Shown: positions 53,894 through 61,573 of the stretch, in pieces
How the letters are laid out: each line of letters begins with the position of its first letter
Position numbering within the stretch: position 1 is the stretch's first letter
Assembly: GCF_001428105.1 (NCBI RefSeq)
Contig: NZ_LMSJ01000045.1
Location: forward strand, 31,277 to 92,849
Length of the DNA stretch: 61,573 nt
Source: Paenibacillus sp. Soil766
GTDB taxonomy: Bacteria; Bacillota; Bacilli; Paenibacillales; NBRC-103111
Direction: 5' to 3'
Made by a program: the position numbers and the translations under genes
Notes under the pieces: model-generated
Seen by the model: only the letters and a program-made list of their open reading frames with translations
Told to the model about the DNA's origin: nothing
The model's database searches: none

Positions 53894-54481
53894 ATGCTCA
53901 CATTAAAATCATGGACGGGTTTATTTCAAAAGGGAACGACAGACTTCTACCATACAGTCAAAGTACGGGCGCCTCGCGACTATTTCGAAAGGGCAGATGC
54001 GTTCTTAGAAGATATTGTATATACATCTCAAGACGAGCTTAGCGGGATTAACAAAACATTCCTAGTTAAGCTATTATTTGATAATTTCATGGATCACGTA
54101 CGTAAAGGTAAGGATCTGTATACGTATATCCTGCAGCTTAGAGCTAAATTTGGCAGCGTTATAGCAAATACTAATCCGAATGAGCGACCGCCAGCGGGGA
54201 GTGTGCCAGGTTTTCAGTGGGGGTTATCCTTTCAGGATGGGGATTCAGAAGGGAATTCGTTTCTGACGCTTAACGTGAGATTACACCCAGCCGAGGTAAA
54301 TCGGATGCGTGTATTTTTCGATGATATGAATTGGAAGCATCATCAGTCATTGAATATGGAGCCCAATGAGCTGTTATCGCTGCTATTTATTGAGTTTATT
54401 ACGGAGCTTAGGAATGGGTTATCGGAGCAGACGAAAGAAGAAATCATTGCGGCTATTGTTCACAAATGGGACGAACAATAG
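53894..54481 (+). CDS. Unknown protein with internally duplicated domain
   Basis: A 195-residue protein of unknown function with two related halves. Residues about 28-75 (RADAFLEDIVY, LVKLLFDNFMDHVRKG) and about 130-178 (NRMRVFFDDMNW, LLSLLFIEFITELRNG) share the spacing R-x2-h-F-h-x-D, then an L-rich segment ending F-h-x2-h-R-x-G. Each unit looks like a helical pair. No membrane segment or signal peptide is visible. It runs convergent to the LacI gene. An ATG at 53894 has GGGGG about 6 bases upstream. Confidence 0.7.
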   Translation: MLTLKSWTGLFQKGTTDFYHTVKVRAPRDYFERADAFLEDIVYTSQDELSGINKTFLVKLLFDNFMDHVRKGKDLYTYILQLRAKFGSVIANTNPNERPPAGSVPGFQWGLSFQDGDSEGNSFLTLNVRLHPAEVNRMRVFFDDMNWKHHQSLNMEPNELLSLLFIEFITELRNGLSEQTKEEIIAAIVHKWDEQ

Positions 54482-54484
54482 CCT

Positions 54485-54505
54485 GCAACCTCTACGAGGG
54501 AGGTT
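54485..54505. terminator. Short hairpin at convergent gene ends
   Basis: CAACCTC pairs with GAGGTTG and contains the LacI stop codon. No strong T-run is present on either side, so it is a weak terminator candidate. Confidence 0.4.
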
Positions 54506-55499
54506 GTGTTGACGAGCGAACGATGAGTTCAGAAGGCAGCATGACTCTACGAGATGCATCGCTAGATTCGCCTTCAATGCGTTCAATTAGCAACTGCATC
54601 CCCAGTTGCCCGAATTGATAAGCGGGCTGTGCGGCAACGGTGAGGAATGGATTGATTGCGCCTGCGGGACCGAAGTCATCAAAGCAAACGACAGACATGT
54701 CCCCTGGCACTTGTAAGCCCCGATGGCGCAGCGATTGAATGACTCCGACGGCCAGCATGTTATTAGCTGCAAAAATAGCGGTAGGCGGATCATCAAGTTG
54801 GAGTAACCCATCGAGAGCAGAATCATCGTGGAAATCGCGGTAGCCCCGATGAATCACAAGCGAATCATCGAGGGCAAGTCCGTTAAGACGATGTGCCTCG
54901 TTATAGCCTAGGTATCGTAATCGAGCGGTAGAAACGTCCTGCGTACCGTTAACTAAGGCAATGCGCTGATGCCCAAGGGCAATTAGATGTTCAACCAGAT
55001 TGCGGGCTCCTTCTTTGCTGTCACCAAGGACGACATCCGCATCAATCCCAGGGATTTCACGATCTAACACAACGAACGGAATCTGATGTTTCTGTAATTG
55101 CAGTAGGTTGTCGTGAGAATGATCACCTGCCGGTGCAAATAGAACACCATCCACACGTGTAGATAGAATCATATCGACATAATCCTTTTCTTTTGCATAG
55201 TCCTCATCACTATTGGCAAAAAGCAAGCGATACCCCGCCTTCTTGGCTGCATCCTCAGCGCCTCGTGCTAACGTGGTATAGAACGGGTTGGTAATGTCCG
55301 TAATGAGCAGGGAAATGAGATGTGTCTTCTGAGATACTAAGCTGCGTGCCAATGCATTCGGAATGTAGTGGAGCTCTTCCATGACTTTCCGCACTCGCTT
55401 ACGCGTCTCTTCGCTGATACGGCCCGTGTTATTGATTACTCGGGAAACCGTCATCGCGGAAACACCGGCCTTCTCGGCGATGTCATAGATTGTTATCAC
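54492..55499 (-). CDS. LacI-family transcriptional regulator of the fuc genes
   Basis: A 335-residue regulator. The N-terminal LacI helix-turn-helix reads ITIYDIAEKAGVSAMTVSRV, with hinge helix NALARSL; the C-terminal part is a periplasmic-binding-like effector domain (TDITNPFY, DDFGPA). The start is GTG 55499 with GGAGAT upstream. It is divergent from the fucose mutarotase and isomerase genes, whose promoter carries a CG-centred palindrome, so it probably represses them until the inducing sugar is present. Confidence 0.9.
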   Translation of the reverse strand: MITIYDIAEKAGVSAMTVSRVINNTGRISEETRKRVRKVMEELHYIPNALARSLVSQKTHLISLLITDITNPFYTTLARGAEDAAKKAGYRLLFANSDEDYAKEKDYVDMILSTRVDGVLFAPAGDHSHDNLLQLQKHQIPFVVLDREIPGIDADVVLGDSKEGARNLVEHLIALGHQRIALVNGTQDVSTARLRYLGYNEAHRLNGLALDDSLVIHRGYRDFHDDSALDGLLQLDDPPTAIFAANNMLAVGVIQSLRHRGLQVPGDMSVVCFDDFGPAGAINPFLTVAAQPAYQFGQLGMQLLIERIEGESSDASRRVMLPSELIVRSSTQPPS

Positions 55500-55589
55500 G
55501 GGTTAATCTCCTTTGCCTGCCTTGATAAAGCGAATTCGTCCTTAGTGGACGATGTAACCGATTATTTCATATTGTATAGAAATAAAGGA

Positions 55590-55633
55590 TTGACAGCAAG
55601 ACGTAAAGTTGTTAATTTTGAGTTATCGGTAAC
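55590..55633 (+). promoter_or_regulatory. fuc operon promoter with overlapping LacI-type operator
   Basis: TTGACA (55590-55595) and TAATTT (55613-55618) are separated by exactly 17 bases. The near-palindrome GTTATCGGTAAC (55622-55633), centred on CG, lies where transcription would start. A related sequence GTAACCGATTAT lies upstream at 55554-55565. This is the usual arrangement for LacI-family repression. Confidence 0.7.
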
Positions 55634-55656
55634 ACAAATAAAATTAGGAGATGTTT

Positions 55657-56085
55657 ATGATGCTAAAAGGCATACCTTCCATCCTTTCACCGGAGCTGCT
55701 CAAAGTGCTGATGGAGATGGGACATGGGGATGAAATCATCTTGGCAGATGGGAATTTCCCGGCAGCCAGTCATACAAACCGTCTATTACGTTGTGATGGT
55801 CATGGGGTACCGGAATTGTTGAAAGCGGTATTATCCTTGTATCCACTTGATACATATAGCGAGGCGCCAGTTGCGCTGATGGCTGTCGTTCCTGGAGATC
55901 CTGTGGAGACACCAATCTGGGGTGAATATGAGGGAATCATTCGTGAGCATGTAACTCCGGCTATTGAGTATGTGGAACGTTTCGCATTTTATGATCGAGC
56001 GAAGAAAGCTTATGCCATTGTGGCGACGAGTGAAAAGGCGCTGTATGCCAATATTATTTTAAGAAAAGGCGTAATTAGTGGGTAA
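55657..56085 (+). CDS. fucU: RbsD/FucU-family mutarotase
   Basis: A protein of about 142 residues of the RbsD/FucU family, which interconverts alpha and beta anomers of fucose or ribose. Family features visible are KGIPSILSPELLKVLMEMGHGDEIILADGNFPA near the N-terminus (catalytic His in GHGD and conserved Asp) and FYDRAKKAYAIVATSE near the end. The length fits FucU. ATG 55657 is chosen because TAGGAG ends at 55650; ATG 55651 and 55660 are also in frame. It precedes the isomerase gene. Confidence 0.85.
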   Translation: MMLKGIPSILSPELLKVLMEMGHGDEIILADGNFPAASHTNRLLRCDGHGVPELLKAVLSLYPLDTYSEAPVALMAVVPGDPVETPIWGEYEGIIREHVTPAIEYVERFAFYDRAKKAYAIVATSEKALYANIILRKGVISG

Positions 56086-56089
56086 TTGA

Positions 56090-56101
56090 ATTATCGGTAA
56101 C
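56090..56101 (+). promoter_or_regulatory. Second copy of the fuc operator-like motif
   Basis: ATTATCGGTAAC between the mutarotase and isomerase genes repeats the motif at 55622-55633, and the flanks also agree (CACAAAT and CTCAAAT follow). It could be a second operator or a secondary promoter element. Confidence 0.5.
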
Positions 56102-56135
56102 TCAAATTATCTGGTATACATATCGAGGAGGATGA

Positions 56136-57932
56136 ATGGTTATGACAAGCAGCGATTTCAGATGGAAGCAAGAATTCCCGAAAATTGGTATTCGTCCAAC
56201 GATTGATGGTAGAAGAAAAGGTATTCGCGAATCACTTGAAGAGCAAACGATGAATATGGCGAAGGGCGTTGCCGCTTTGCTGAGTGAAACGTTGAAATAC
56301 CCGAACGGACAACCGGTAGAATGCGTTATTGCTGATACGTGTATCGGGGGCGTTGCGGAAGCCGCTGCTTGTGCAGATAAATTTACAAAAGCAGGCGTAG
56401 GCGTCTCCATCACGGTTACACCTTGTTGGTGCTATGGCACGGAAACGATGGATATGGATCCATCTACGCCTAAAGCGATTTGGGGCTTCAACGGTACTGA
56501 GCGTCCAGGTGCTGTATACTTGGCTGCCGTGTTATCCGGTCATGCTCAAAAAGGTATCCCAGCCTTCGGGATTTATGGCAAAGATGTGCAAGATTCTGGA
56601 ACGACGACGATTCCACAAGACGTTCATGAGAAATTGATTCGTTTTGCTAAGGCGGGACTTGCTGCAGCGTATATGAAAGGGAAATCGTACCTCGCGATCG
56701 GCTCCGTTTCCATGGGGATTGCGGGCTCAATCATTAATGAAGAGTTGTTCCAGAACTATTTGGGCATGCGCAATGAGTACGTGGATATGTCTGAACTAGT
56801 GCGTCGGATAAACGAGGAAATTTTTGATCCAGCAGAATATCAATTAGCTTTGAACTGGGTGAAAGAGAACTGCGTTGAAGGTCCCGATAAGAATCCAGCA
56901 GCTATTCAAACGAGCCGTGAGAAGAAGGATCAGGATTGGGAAACAGTTGTCAAAATGACAATGATCGTACGCGATCTAATGGTCGGCAATCCGCGTCTTG
57001 CTGATATCGAATTCGGTGAAGAGGCGCTTGGACATAATGCTATCCTTTCTGGTTTCCAAGGTCAACGTCATTGGACGGATCATTTCCCGAATGGCGACTT
57101 CATGGAAGCTGTGTTAAACACATCGTTTGACTGGAATGGCAAGCGCGCTCCTTACTTAGTTGCGACTGAGAACGATAGCTTGAACGGCGTAGCAATGCTA
57201 TTCGGCAACCTGTTGACGAATACGGCACAAATTTTCGCTGATGTGAGAACCTACTGGAGCCCAGACGCGGTTAAACGTGTAACGGGTCATACGCTTACTG
57301 GTGCGGCCAAAGACGGAATCTTACATTTAATTAATTCTGGGCCAGCTGCCTTGGATGGCACGGGTCAACAGACACGCGAAGGCAAGCCGGCGATGAAGCC
57401 TTATTGGGAAATTACAGATCAAGAAGTAGCGGATTGCTTAGAAGCGACGTCATGGCGTCCAGCATCTGTTGAGTATTTCCGCGGTGGCGGCTATTCCACA
57501 GATTTCTTAACGAAAGGCGGAATGCCGGTTACGATGTCACGGATTAATTTGGTCAAAGGCTTAGGGCCTGTTCTGCAATTGGCAGAAGGCTACTCCGTCG
57601 ACCTGCCAGAAGATGTGCATCAAACCTTAGATGACCGTACGGATTCGACGTGGCCTACGACGTGGTTTGCGCCTATTTTGACAGGTGAAGGATCATTTAC
57701 CGATGTGTACTCCGTTATGGACAATTGGGGATCCAATCACGGTTCCATCTCCTACGGTCATATTGGTGCTGATTTGATCACGCTGGTCGCTATTCTTCGC
57801 ATACCTGTATCCATGCATAACGTTGCGAAAGAAGATGTTTTCCGTCCACGTGTTTGGAGTAATTTCGGTACAGCAGATGCTGAGGGCGCTGACTTTAGAG
57901 CGTGCAGCAGTTTCGGTCCACTATATAAGTAA
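56136..57932 (+). CDS. fucI: L-fucose isomerase
   Basis: A 598-residue aldose-ketose isomerase that converts L-fucose to L-fuculose (and D-arabinose to D-ribulose in several species). The protein begins with PKIGIRPTIDGRRKGIRESLE and contains CIGGVAEAAACADKF and the metal-site Glu/Asp region around AFGIYGKDVQDSGTTTIP and LVATENDSLNG. AGGAGG lies at 56126-56131; ATG 56136 (4-base spacer) and ATG 56142 (10-base spacer) both remain possible. No fuculokinase or aldolase gene follows, so later steps are encoded elsewhere. Confidence 0.94.
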   Translation: MVMTSSDFRWKQEFPKIGIRPTIDGRRKGIRESLEEQTMNMAKGVAALLSETLKYPNGQPVECVIADTCIGGVAEAAACADKFTKAGVGVSITVTPCWCYGTETMDMDPSTPKAIWGFNGTERPGAVYLAAVLSGHAQKGIPAFGIYGKDVQDSGTTTIPQDVHEKLIRFAKAGLAAAYMKGKSYLAIGSVSMGIAGSIINEELFQNYLGMRNEYVDMSELVRRINEEIFDPAEYQLALNWVKENCVEGPDKNPAAIQTSREKKDQDWETVVKMTMIVRDLMVGNPRLADIEFGEEALGHNAILSGFQGQRHWTDHFPNGDFMEAVLNTSFDWNGKRAPYLVATENDSLNGVAMLFGNLLTNTAQIFADVRTYWSPDAVKRVTGHTLTGAAKDGILHLINSGPAALDGTGQQTREGKPAMKPYWEITDQEVADCLEATSWRPASVEYFRGGGYSTDFLTKGGMPVTMSRINLVKGLGPVLQLAEGYSVDLPEDVHQTLDDRTDSTWPTTWFAPILTGEGSFTDVYSVMDNWGSNHGSISYGHIGADLITLVAILRIPVSMHNVAKEDVFRPRVWSNFGTADAEGADFRACSSFGPLYK

Positions 57933-58059
57933 GTAGTTGCAGAAGTGGATCTGCATTGGTGACAACCCAAGCTGTGGATAATGATGCGTGGACGAGTGCC
58001 AACCATGGATAAACTCGCAAATTTTGTGGCAGTAGATGAAATAGTTGCAGGTATACAGA

Positions 58060-58095
58060 AAAGCCACTCTCAACGTTGGTTGGGAGTGGCTTTGT
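58060..58095. terminator. Bidirectional terminator after fucI
   Basis: AAAGCCACTCTCAAC pairs with GTTGGGAGTGGCTTT around GTTG, 5 bases before the stop codon of the convergent gene. Confidence 0.85.
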
Positions 58096-58099
58096 GTTG

Positions 58100-59050
58100 T
58101 TAACTGTCCAAGCTAGACTCCTCGATCCAATGGATTCGCTTCGTAATCAGGTCAGCTAGAGTCACCTCTGCGGCTGAAAACTCCTTATGCAACTGAGAAA
58201 CGACAGGACGAATTTTGTTTAAGGCTGTAAGTGTTTGGCTTTGAGAATTCGTGATCCGCCCTTGAACAATCCAGTCTGCAATGAGGCCATCAAACCAATA
58301 GTCAGCCATCTTCAACGTGCCGCTGATATCAATTTCAATCTGAAAACTCCGATTCAAGTCGCTTAGTTCATCGCGGAAATTTAGGATCTGGTGATTAGCC
58401 TGATGAATAAACCGTTTGGCATCATCAACATGCGAATGCTTTGCATGGGTGCTAATCAAGCCGCCGCCGCCCCATAAGTCCCATTTGCCCCAATTTTCGG
58501 CCTTTTCCAAGCTATTGGATGCATCTGTTAGCGAAGCGAGTACAAGCTTCCCAGCTGTCAGCGCTTCTTGCAGCTCTTTTACCAGAAGCTTCTGAGCGTC
58601 GATATCGTCGTCTATTCTTTCAAGTTCTCTTGATAGTAGAGGTGCGTTTAAAAGTGCGGATTCCTTCACATCCATTAGCTTATTATAGTCTTCTGCAGCT
58701 CGTTGATAGTTGGCGAGGTCATCACCGACTTGAATCAAAGCATTCTGTGCATCCAAAAGCGCCCGTTTGGCAGTTTCTAATTGAAGTGCAGCGGTAAGGA
58801 CTTGTTGCCGTTCCAACTCAAGCTGTTCGGTTTTACTGCGGAGAATCGTGTGGAATAGATTTGCGAGTGACAAACGCGTCAATTGCTCTACATCTGCTTG
58901 CTCTGATTCAAGCTGTAACTCAAGCTGTCGCATGAGACGTTCCTGCTCATATACTCTAGTCAGAAGATCTTCTCTTTTACGTTCTGCTTTGTGCAGACGA
59001 AACATCCGTTCTTTCGCTACCCTCAATTGAAGGTTTAGATTATCTGGCAT
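58100..59050 (-). CDS. Coiled-coil protein of unknown function
   Basis: A protein of about 316 residues that is mostly coiled coil (residues 1-185, with many Leu, Glu, Gln and Arg heptads). A glycine-rich motif follows, WGKWDLWGGGGLISTHAKHSH, near residues 205-225, and then another helical region. A similar W-G-x-W-D-x-x-G-G-G-L-I motif recurs in uncharacterised Firmicute proteins as far as I recall. No membrane segment is obvious. ATG 59050 follows GAGGG at 6 bases; the frame from 59089 is not favoured. Confidence 0.8.
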   Translation of the reverse strand: MPDNLNLQLRVAKERMFRLHKAERKREDLLTRVYEQERLMRQLELQLESEQADVEQLTRLSLANLFHTILRSKTEQLELERQQVLTAALQLETAKRALLDAQNALIQVGDDLANYQRAAEDYNKLMDVKESALLNAPLLSRELERIDDDIDAQKLLVKELQEALTAGKLVLASLTDASNSLEKAENWGKWDLWGGGGLISTHAKHSHVDDAKRFIHQANHQILNFRDELSDLNRSFQIEIDISGTLKMADYWFDGLIADWIVQGRITNSQSQTLTALNKIRPVVSQLHKEFSAAEVTLADLITKRIHWIEESSLDS

Positions 59051-59206
59051 CTTTATCCCTCGTTTCCCAGCATTTGTTAGATGGCTCACTTTTTCAATAC
59101 GTACCCAATCGGTTGGGGGTTTCGGAAATTCTTACATATACACGATGTGACTTCTCTATGGTATAATTCATACTTTGTAAGTTTAGAGAGAAATAGGAGA
59201 AATCAT

Positions 59207-59662
59207 ATGATTACCAAACAACTTTCACCACTTGTTCAAACGCTAGATTTGAAACCGCACCCTGAGGGTGGATGGTACAAAGAACTATGGAAAGCTTCCT
59301 TCGAAATCCCAAAAGAAATACTCCATGCAGCATACTCTGGTTCGAGATATGCAGCAACTTCGATCTATTTCCTGCTACATCCAGATGAATTTTCAGAATG
59401 GCATACCGTTTTGTCCGACGAGTTATGGTTATGGCACTCTGGCAGCCCAATCGTACTTACTTTAGGTGGAACTAACGAGCAGCCAAAAGCGACACAGGAA
59501 ATTATTCTAGGCCCTGACGTGCAGAACGGTCAGCATCCACAAGCGCTTGTTCCAGCACATGTATGGCAAATGGCGCGACCACTAGGCGATGAACCCGTTC
59601 TGGTTTCCTGTGTAGTAGCTCCTGGTTTCCATTATGATGACTTTAAATTAATTAAGAGATGA
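59207..59662 (+). CDS. Cupin-fold protein, DUF985 family
   Basis: A 151-residue cupin: LKPHPEGGWYKELW at the N-terminus, IYFLLHPDEFSEWHTVLSDELWLWHSG in the core and LVSCVVAPGFHYDDFKLI at the end match the DUF985 cupin family, whose enzymatic role is not established. The conserved histidines could hold a metal. AGGAG lies before ATG 59207. TATAAT at 59162-59167 is a good -10 candidate; the longer frame from 59081 overlaps it and is rejected. Confidence 0.88.
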   Translation: MITKQLSPLVQTLDLKPHPEGGWYKELWKASFEIPKEILHAAYSGSRYAATSIYFLLHPDEFSEWHTVLSDELWLWHSGSPIVLTLGGTNEQPKATQEIILGPDVQNGQHPQALVPAHVWQMARPLGDEPVLVSCVVAPGFHYDDFKLIKR

Positions 59663-59701
59663 TGTGAAATAGATTTATTTTGCTAAAAGTTAAGTGATTT
59701 G

Positions 59702-59782
59702 GTATCTTGATGATACTAACGATATTACGCGTAAAGCATACGCCGCTAGCTCTTTTTCGAGCTGGCGGCGTTTTGTATTTTT
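59702..59782 (+). promoter_or_regulatory. Two-hairpin leader before the second nuclease-fold gene
   Basis: GTATC/GATAC forms a small stem near 59703-59716. A perfect 13-base-pair stem follows (ACGCCGCTAGCTC at 59740-59752 with GAGCTGGCGGCGT at 59759-59771, loop TTTTTC), then TTTTGTATTTTT. This is an intrinsic-terminator shape ending only 3 bases before the AAGGAG of the next gene. It is either the cupin terminator or an attenuator. Confidence 0.6.
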
Positions 59783-59799
59783 AAAAGGAGATGGTAGCA

Positions 59800-60468
59800 G
59801 TGTTTGAGAAGGAGTTTGAAATCTTTTGGGCAGATCAAGTTCGGAATGCGAGTGGTCAGAGACTAGAGATGCTGCAAAGGGATCTGACAGGAACGAAGAT
59901 ACTTTTGAAAGGGGCGTTACTGCCTGTTTTGGGGACATTAGAGGGTTTGGTGCTTGAATATGAAATGACGAGCTTGTCAGGCGCAAAGATATACGGAGAC
60001 GTATTTCATCCTATGTTAAGGACCGTTTTCGAGGATGATAGTTTCGTCACCCATGCTGAGAAAATCACAAGAGACCGTTTCTCATTTGAGAGAGCGCGTG
60101 CGCGTTCAGTTGCAATACTAGGTTACACTTACTTCCCGTATAGCCGAGATGAACTAGAAAAAAAGCCGAATTTCTGTCAAAGAAACCTGTATGAATTAAT
60201 CGGCAGAATGGGCAGCATGGAAGGTGTTGAGTTGCTCCAGTTGCCTGTTTACGAGCGGGAAGTTTTGAGGTGCTCCTTGCTAAATAGTGAACCTTTCCGA
60301 TTGTCGGATGTATGCACATGGATTCAGCTTAAAAGTGAGACTTGCAGAAAAGTATTGCGAGATTTGGAAGCAAAAGGTTTGGTATATCCAATTGGTAGAG
60401 GAACGATTAGGAGTCATAAGTTCATGATTACTGAAAAAGCGATTAGTCTATTGCATCGTATCAGGTAG
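59800..60468 (+). CDS. Paralogue of the nuclease-fold/winged-helix protein
   Basis: A protein of about 222 residues related to the gene at 9623. It has the same order of elements: a helical N-terminus, an HPMLRTVFEDDSFVTHA segment matching MPGDARAAIEIQGYSSHA, an equal-length connector ending NLYELIG (compare LILSLIG), and a C-terminal winged helix (FRLSDVCTWIQLKSETCRKVLRDLE). The Gln of the E-x-Q motif is Asp here (E-x-D), so catalysis, if any, may differ. GTG 59800 is chosen because AAGGAG lies 9 bases upstream; ATG 59791 would touch the ribosome binding site. The function is unknown. Confidence 0.6.
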   Translation: MFEKEFEIFWADQVRNASGQRLEMLQRDLTGTKILLKGALLPVLGTLEGLVLEYEMTSLSGAKIYGDVFHPMLRTVFEDDSFVTHAEKITRDRFSFERARARSVAILGYTYFPYSRDELEKKPNFCQRNLYELIGRMGSMEGVELLQLPVYEREVLRCSLLNSEPFRLSDVCTWIQLKSETCRKVLRDLEAKGLVYPIGRGTIRSHKFMITEKAISLLHRIR

Positions 60469-60470
60469 CG

Positions 60471-61573
60471 TAAGTCGATAAAATCGAGTTACATGCGGCG
60501 GCCTATGCAAAAGTAGCTCCCTAACTCGAAAAAATCGAGTTACGGGAGTCGCGCGAAGCCGAAGTAGCTCCGTAACTCGAAAAATTCGAGTTACGGGAGT
60601 CGCCCGAGGCCGAATGAGCTCCGTAACTCGAAAAAATCGAGTTACGTGAGTCGAGCGAAGCCGAAGTAGCTCCCTAACTCGAAAAAATCGAGTTGCGTGA
60701 GTCGCGCGAAGCCGAACGAGCTCCGTAACTCGAAAAATTCGAGTTACGGGAGTCGCCAGAGGCCGAATGAGCTCCGTAACTCGAAAAAATCGAGTTACGT
60801 GAGTCGAGCGAAGCCGAATGAGCTCCCTAACTCGAAAAAATCGAGTTAGGGGAGTCGAGCGAAGCCGAAGTAGCTCCCTAAGTCGAAAAAATCGAGTTAG
60901 GGGAGTCGAGCGAAGCCGAAACTCCCTAACTCGAAAAAATCGAGTTAGGGGAGTCGAGCGAAGCCGAAGTAGCTCCCTAAGTCGAAAAAATCGAGTTAGG
61001 GGAGTCGAGCGAAGCCGAACGAGCTCCGTAACTCGAAAAAATCGAGTTACGGGAGTCGCCCGAGGCCGAATGAGCTCCGCAACTCGAAAAAATCGAGTTA
61101 CGTGAGTCGAGCGAAGCCGAAGTAGCTCCCTAACTCGAAAAAATCGAGTTGCGTGAGTCGCGCGAAGCCGAACAGCTCCGTAACTCGAAAAAATCGAGTT
61201 ACGTGAGTCGAGCGAAGCCGAATGAGCTCCCTAACTCGAAAAAATCGAGTTAGGGGAGTCGAACGAAGCCGAAGTAGCTCCCTAAGTCGAAAAAATCGAG
61301 TTAGGGGAGTCGCGCGAAGCCGAACGAGCTCCGTAACTCGAAAAAATCGAGTTACGGGAGTCGCCCGAAGCCGAACGAGCTCCGTAACTCGAAAAAATCG
61401 AGTTACGTGAGTCGAGCGAAGCCGAAGTAGCTCCCTAACTCGAAAAAATCGAGTTAGGGGAGTCGAGCGAAGCCGAAGTAGCTCCCTAAGTCGAAAAAAT
61501 CGAGTTAGGGGAGTCGAGCGAAGCCGCAAAAATCGAGTTAGGGGAGTCGAGCGAAGCCGAAGTAGCTCCCTAA
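60471..61573. repeat. 51-bp tandem repeat array of palindromic units
   Basis: At least 20 complete units of about 51 bases, one truncated unit and one degenerate first unit run from the end of the last gene to the window edge. Each unit contains CTCC[G/C]TAACTCGA, a short A-run and TCGAGTTA[C/G]GNGAG, which can form a hairpin, followed by the spacer TCG(A/C)GCGAAGCCGAA. Units vary at a few fixed positions, and a block of about nine units is itself repeated. Because 51 is divisible by three, open frames of 17-residue repeats appear on both strands. I treat it as non-coding. Confidence 0.9.

Noticed and set aside
59702..59782. Known riboswitch class in the leader of the second nuclease-fold gene
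   Set aside because: GCGTAAAGC recalls part of the c-di-GMP-I consensus, but the other conserved elements are missing.
60818..61529. Open frames with 17-residue Arg/Ser or Arg/Leu repeats on both strands of the tandem array
   Set aside because: A 51-base period keeps frames open automatically; no ribosome binding site or start context fits, and both strands are equally open.
60471..61573. CRISPR interpretation of the array
   Set aside because: Spacers between the palindromes are themselves repeated and not unique, and no cas gene is nearby.

Overview
The window looks like chromosome of an endospore-forming Firmicute of the Paenibacillus type. The evidence is: moderate GC, strong AGGAGG-type ribosome binding sites with frequent GTG and TTG starts, BclB-like collagen exosporium proteins, a CotS-like spore-coat kinase, an Sda checkpoint protein, YesM/YesN two-component pairs in front of sugar ABC transporters, and no recognisable phage or insertion sequence. 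No rRNA, tRNA, CRISPR array or replication origin was recognised.

Layout. 0-3.3 kb: spore surface genes (the end of a collagen-like protein with a Ser/Asp tail, a CotS-type kinase, and a BclB-type collagen protein). 3.3-7.9 kb: proline catabolism (an unusual PAS-AAA-Fis regulator divergent from proline dehydrogenase and P5C dehydrogenase). 8-14.8 kb: housekeeping and stress genes (lactonase, alkyltransferase-like protein, a nuclease-fold protein, a SEDS protein, a ClpP-like protein, a HAD phosphatase, glutamate racemase, a GreA-type factor). 15-17.4 kb: an orphan sensor kinase and a DUF457 membrane protein. 17.6-34.9 kb: carbohydrate region with a GH78 alpha-L-rhamnosidase, ComFB, a small sda operon, and two consecutive cassettes of YesM-YesN-binding protein-permease-permease, neither with its own ATPase. 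35-38.7 kb: assimilatory sulfite reductase cysJI. 38.9-47.7 kb: a PASTA pseudokinase facing a FAD oxidoreductase plus a 1730-residue Ser/Thr kinase-AAA-GAF-histidine kinase. 47.8-54.5 kb: mixed metabolism, including a chorismate mutase-DAHP synthase and a truncated integrase-fold gene. 54.5-58 kb: a LacI regulator divergent from a fucose mutarotase and L-fucose isomerase, with a palindrome lying at the expected start of transcription. 58-60.5 kb: a coiled-coil protein, a DUF985 cupin and a second nuclease-fold paralogue. 60.5 kb to the end: a 51-bp tandem palindromic repeat that runs off the window.

The most notable items are the tandem repeat, whose units show correlated stem changes; the dual Ser/Thr-His kinase paired with an oxidoreductase; the PASTA pseudokinase beside it; the sda operon with an unknown 55-residue partner; the two paralogous nuclease-fold proteins with similar hairpin leaders; and the regulator of the proline genes, which departs from several canonical sigma-54 activator motifs. 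All assignments are from reading sequence and motifs; no database search was run.
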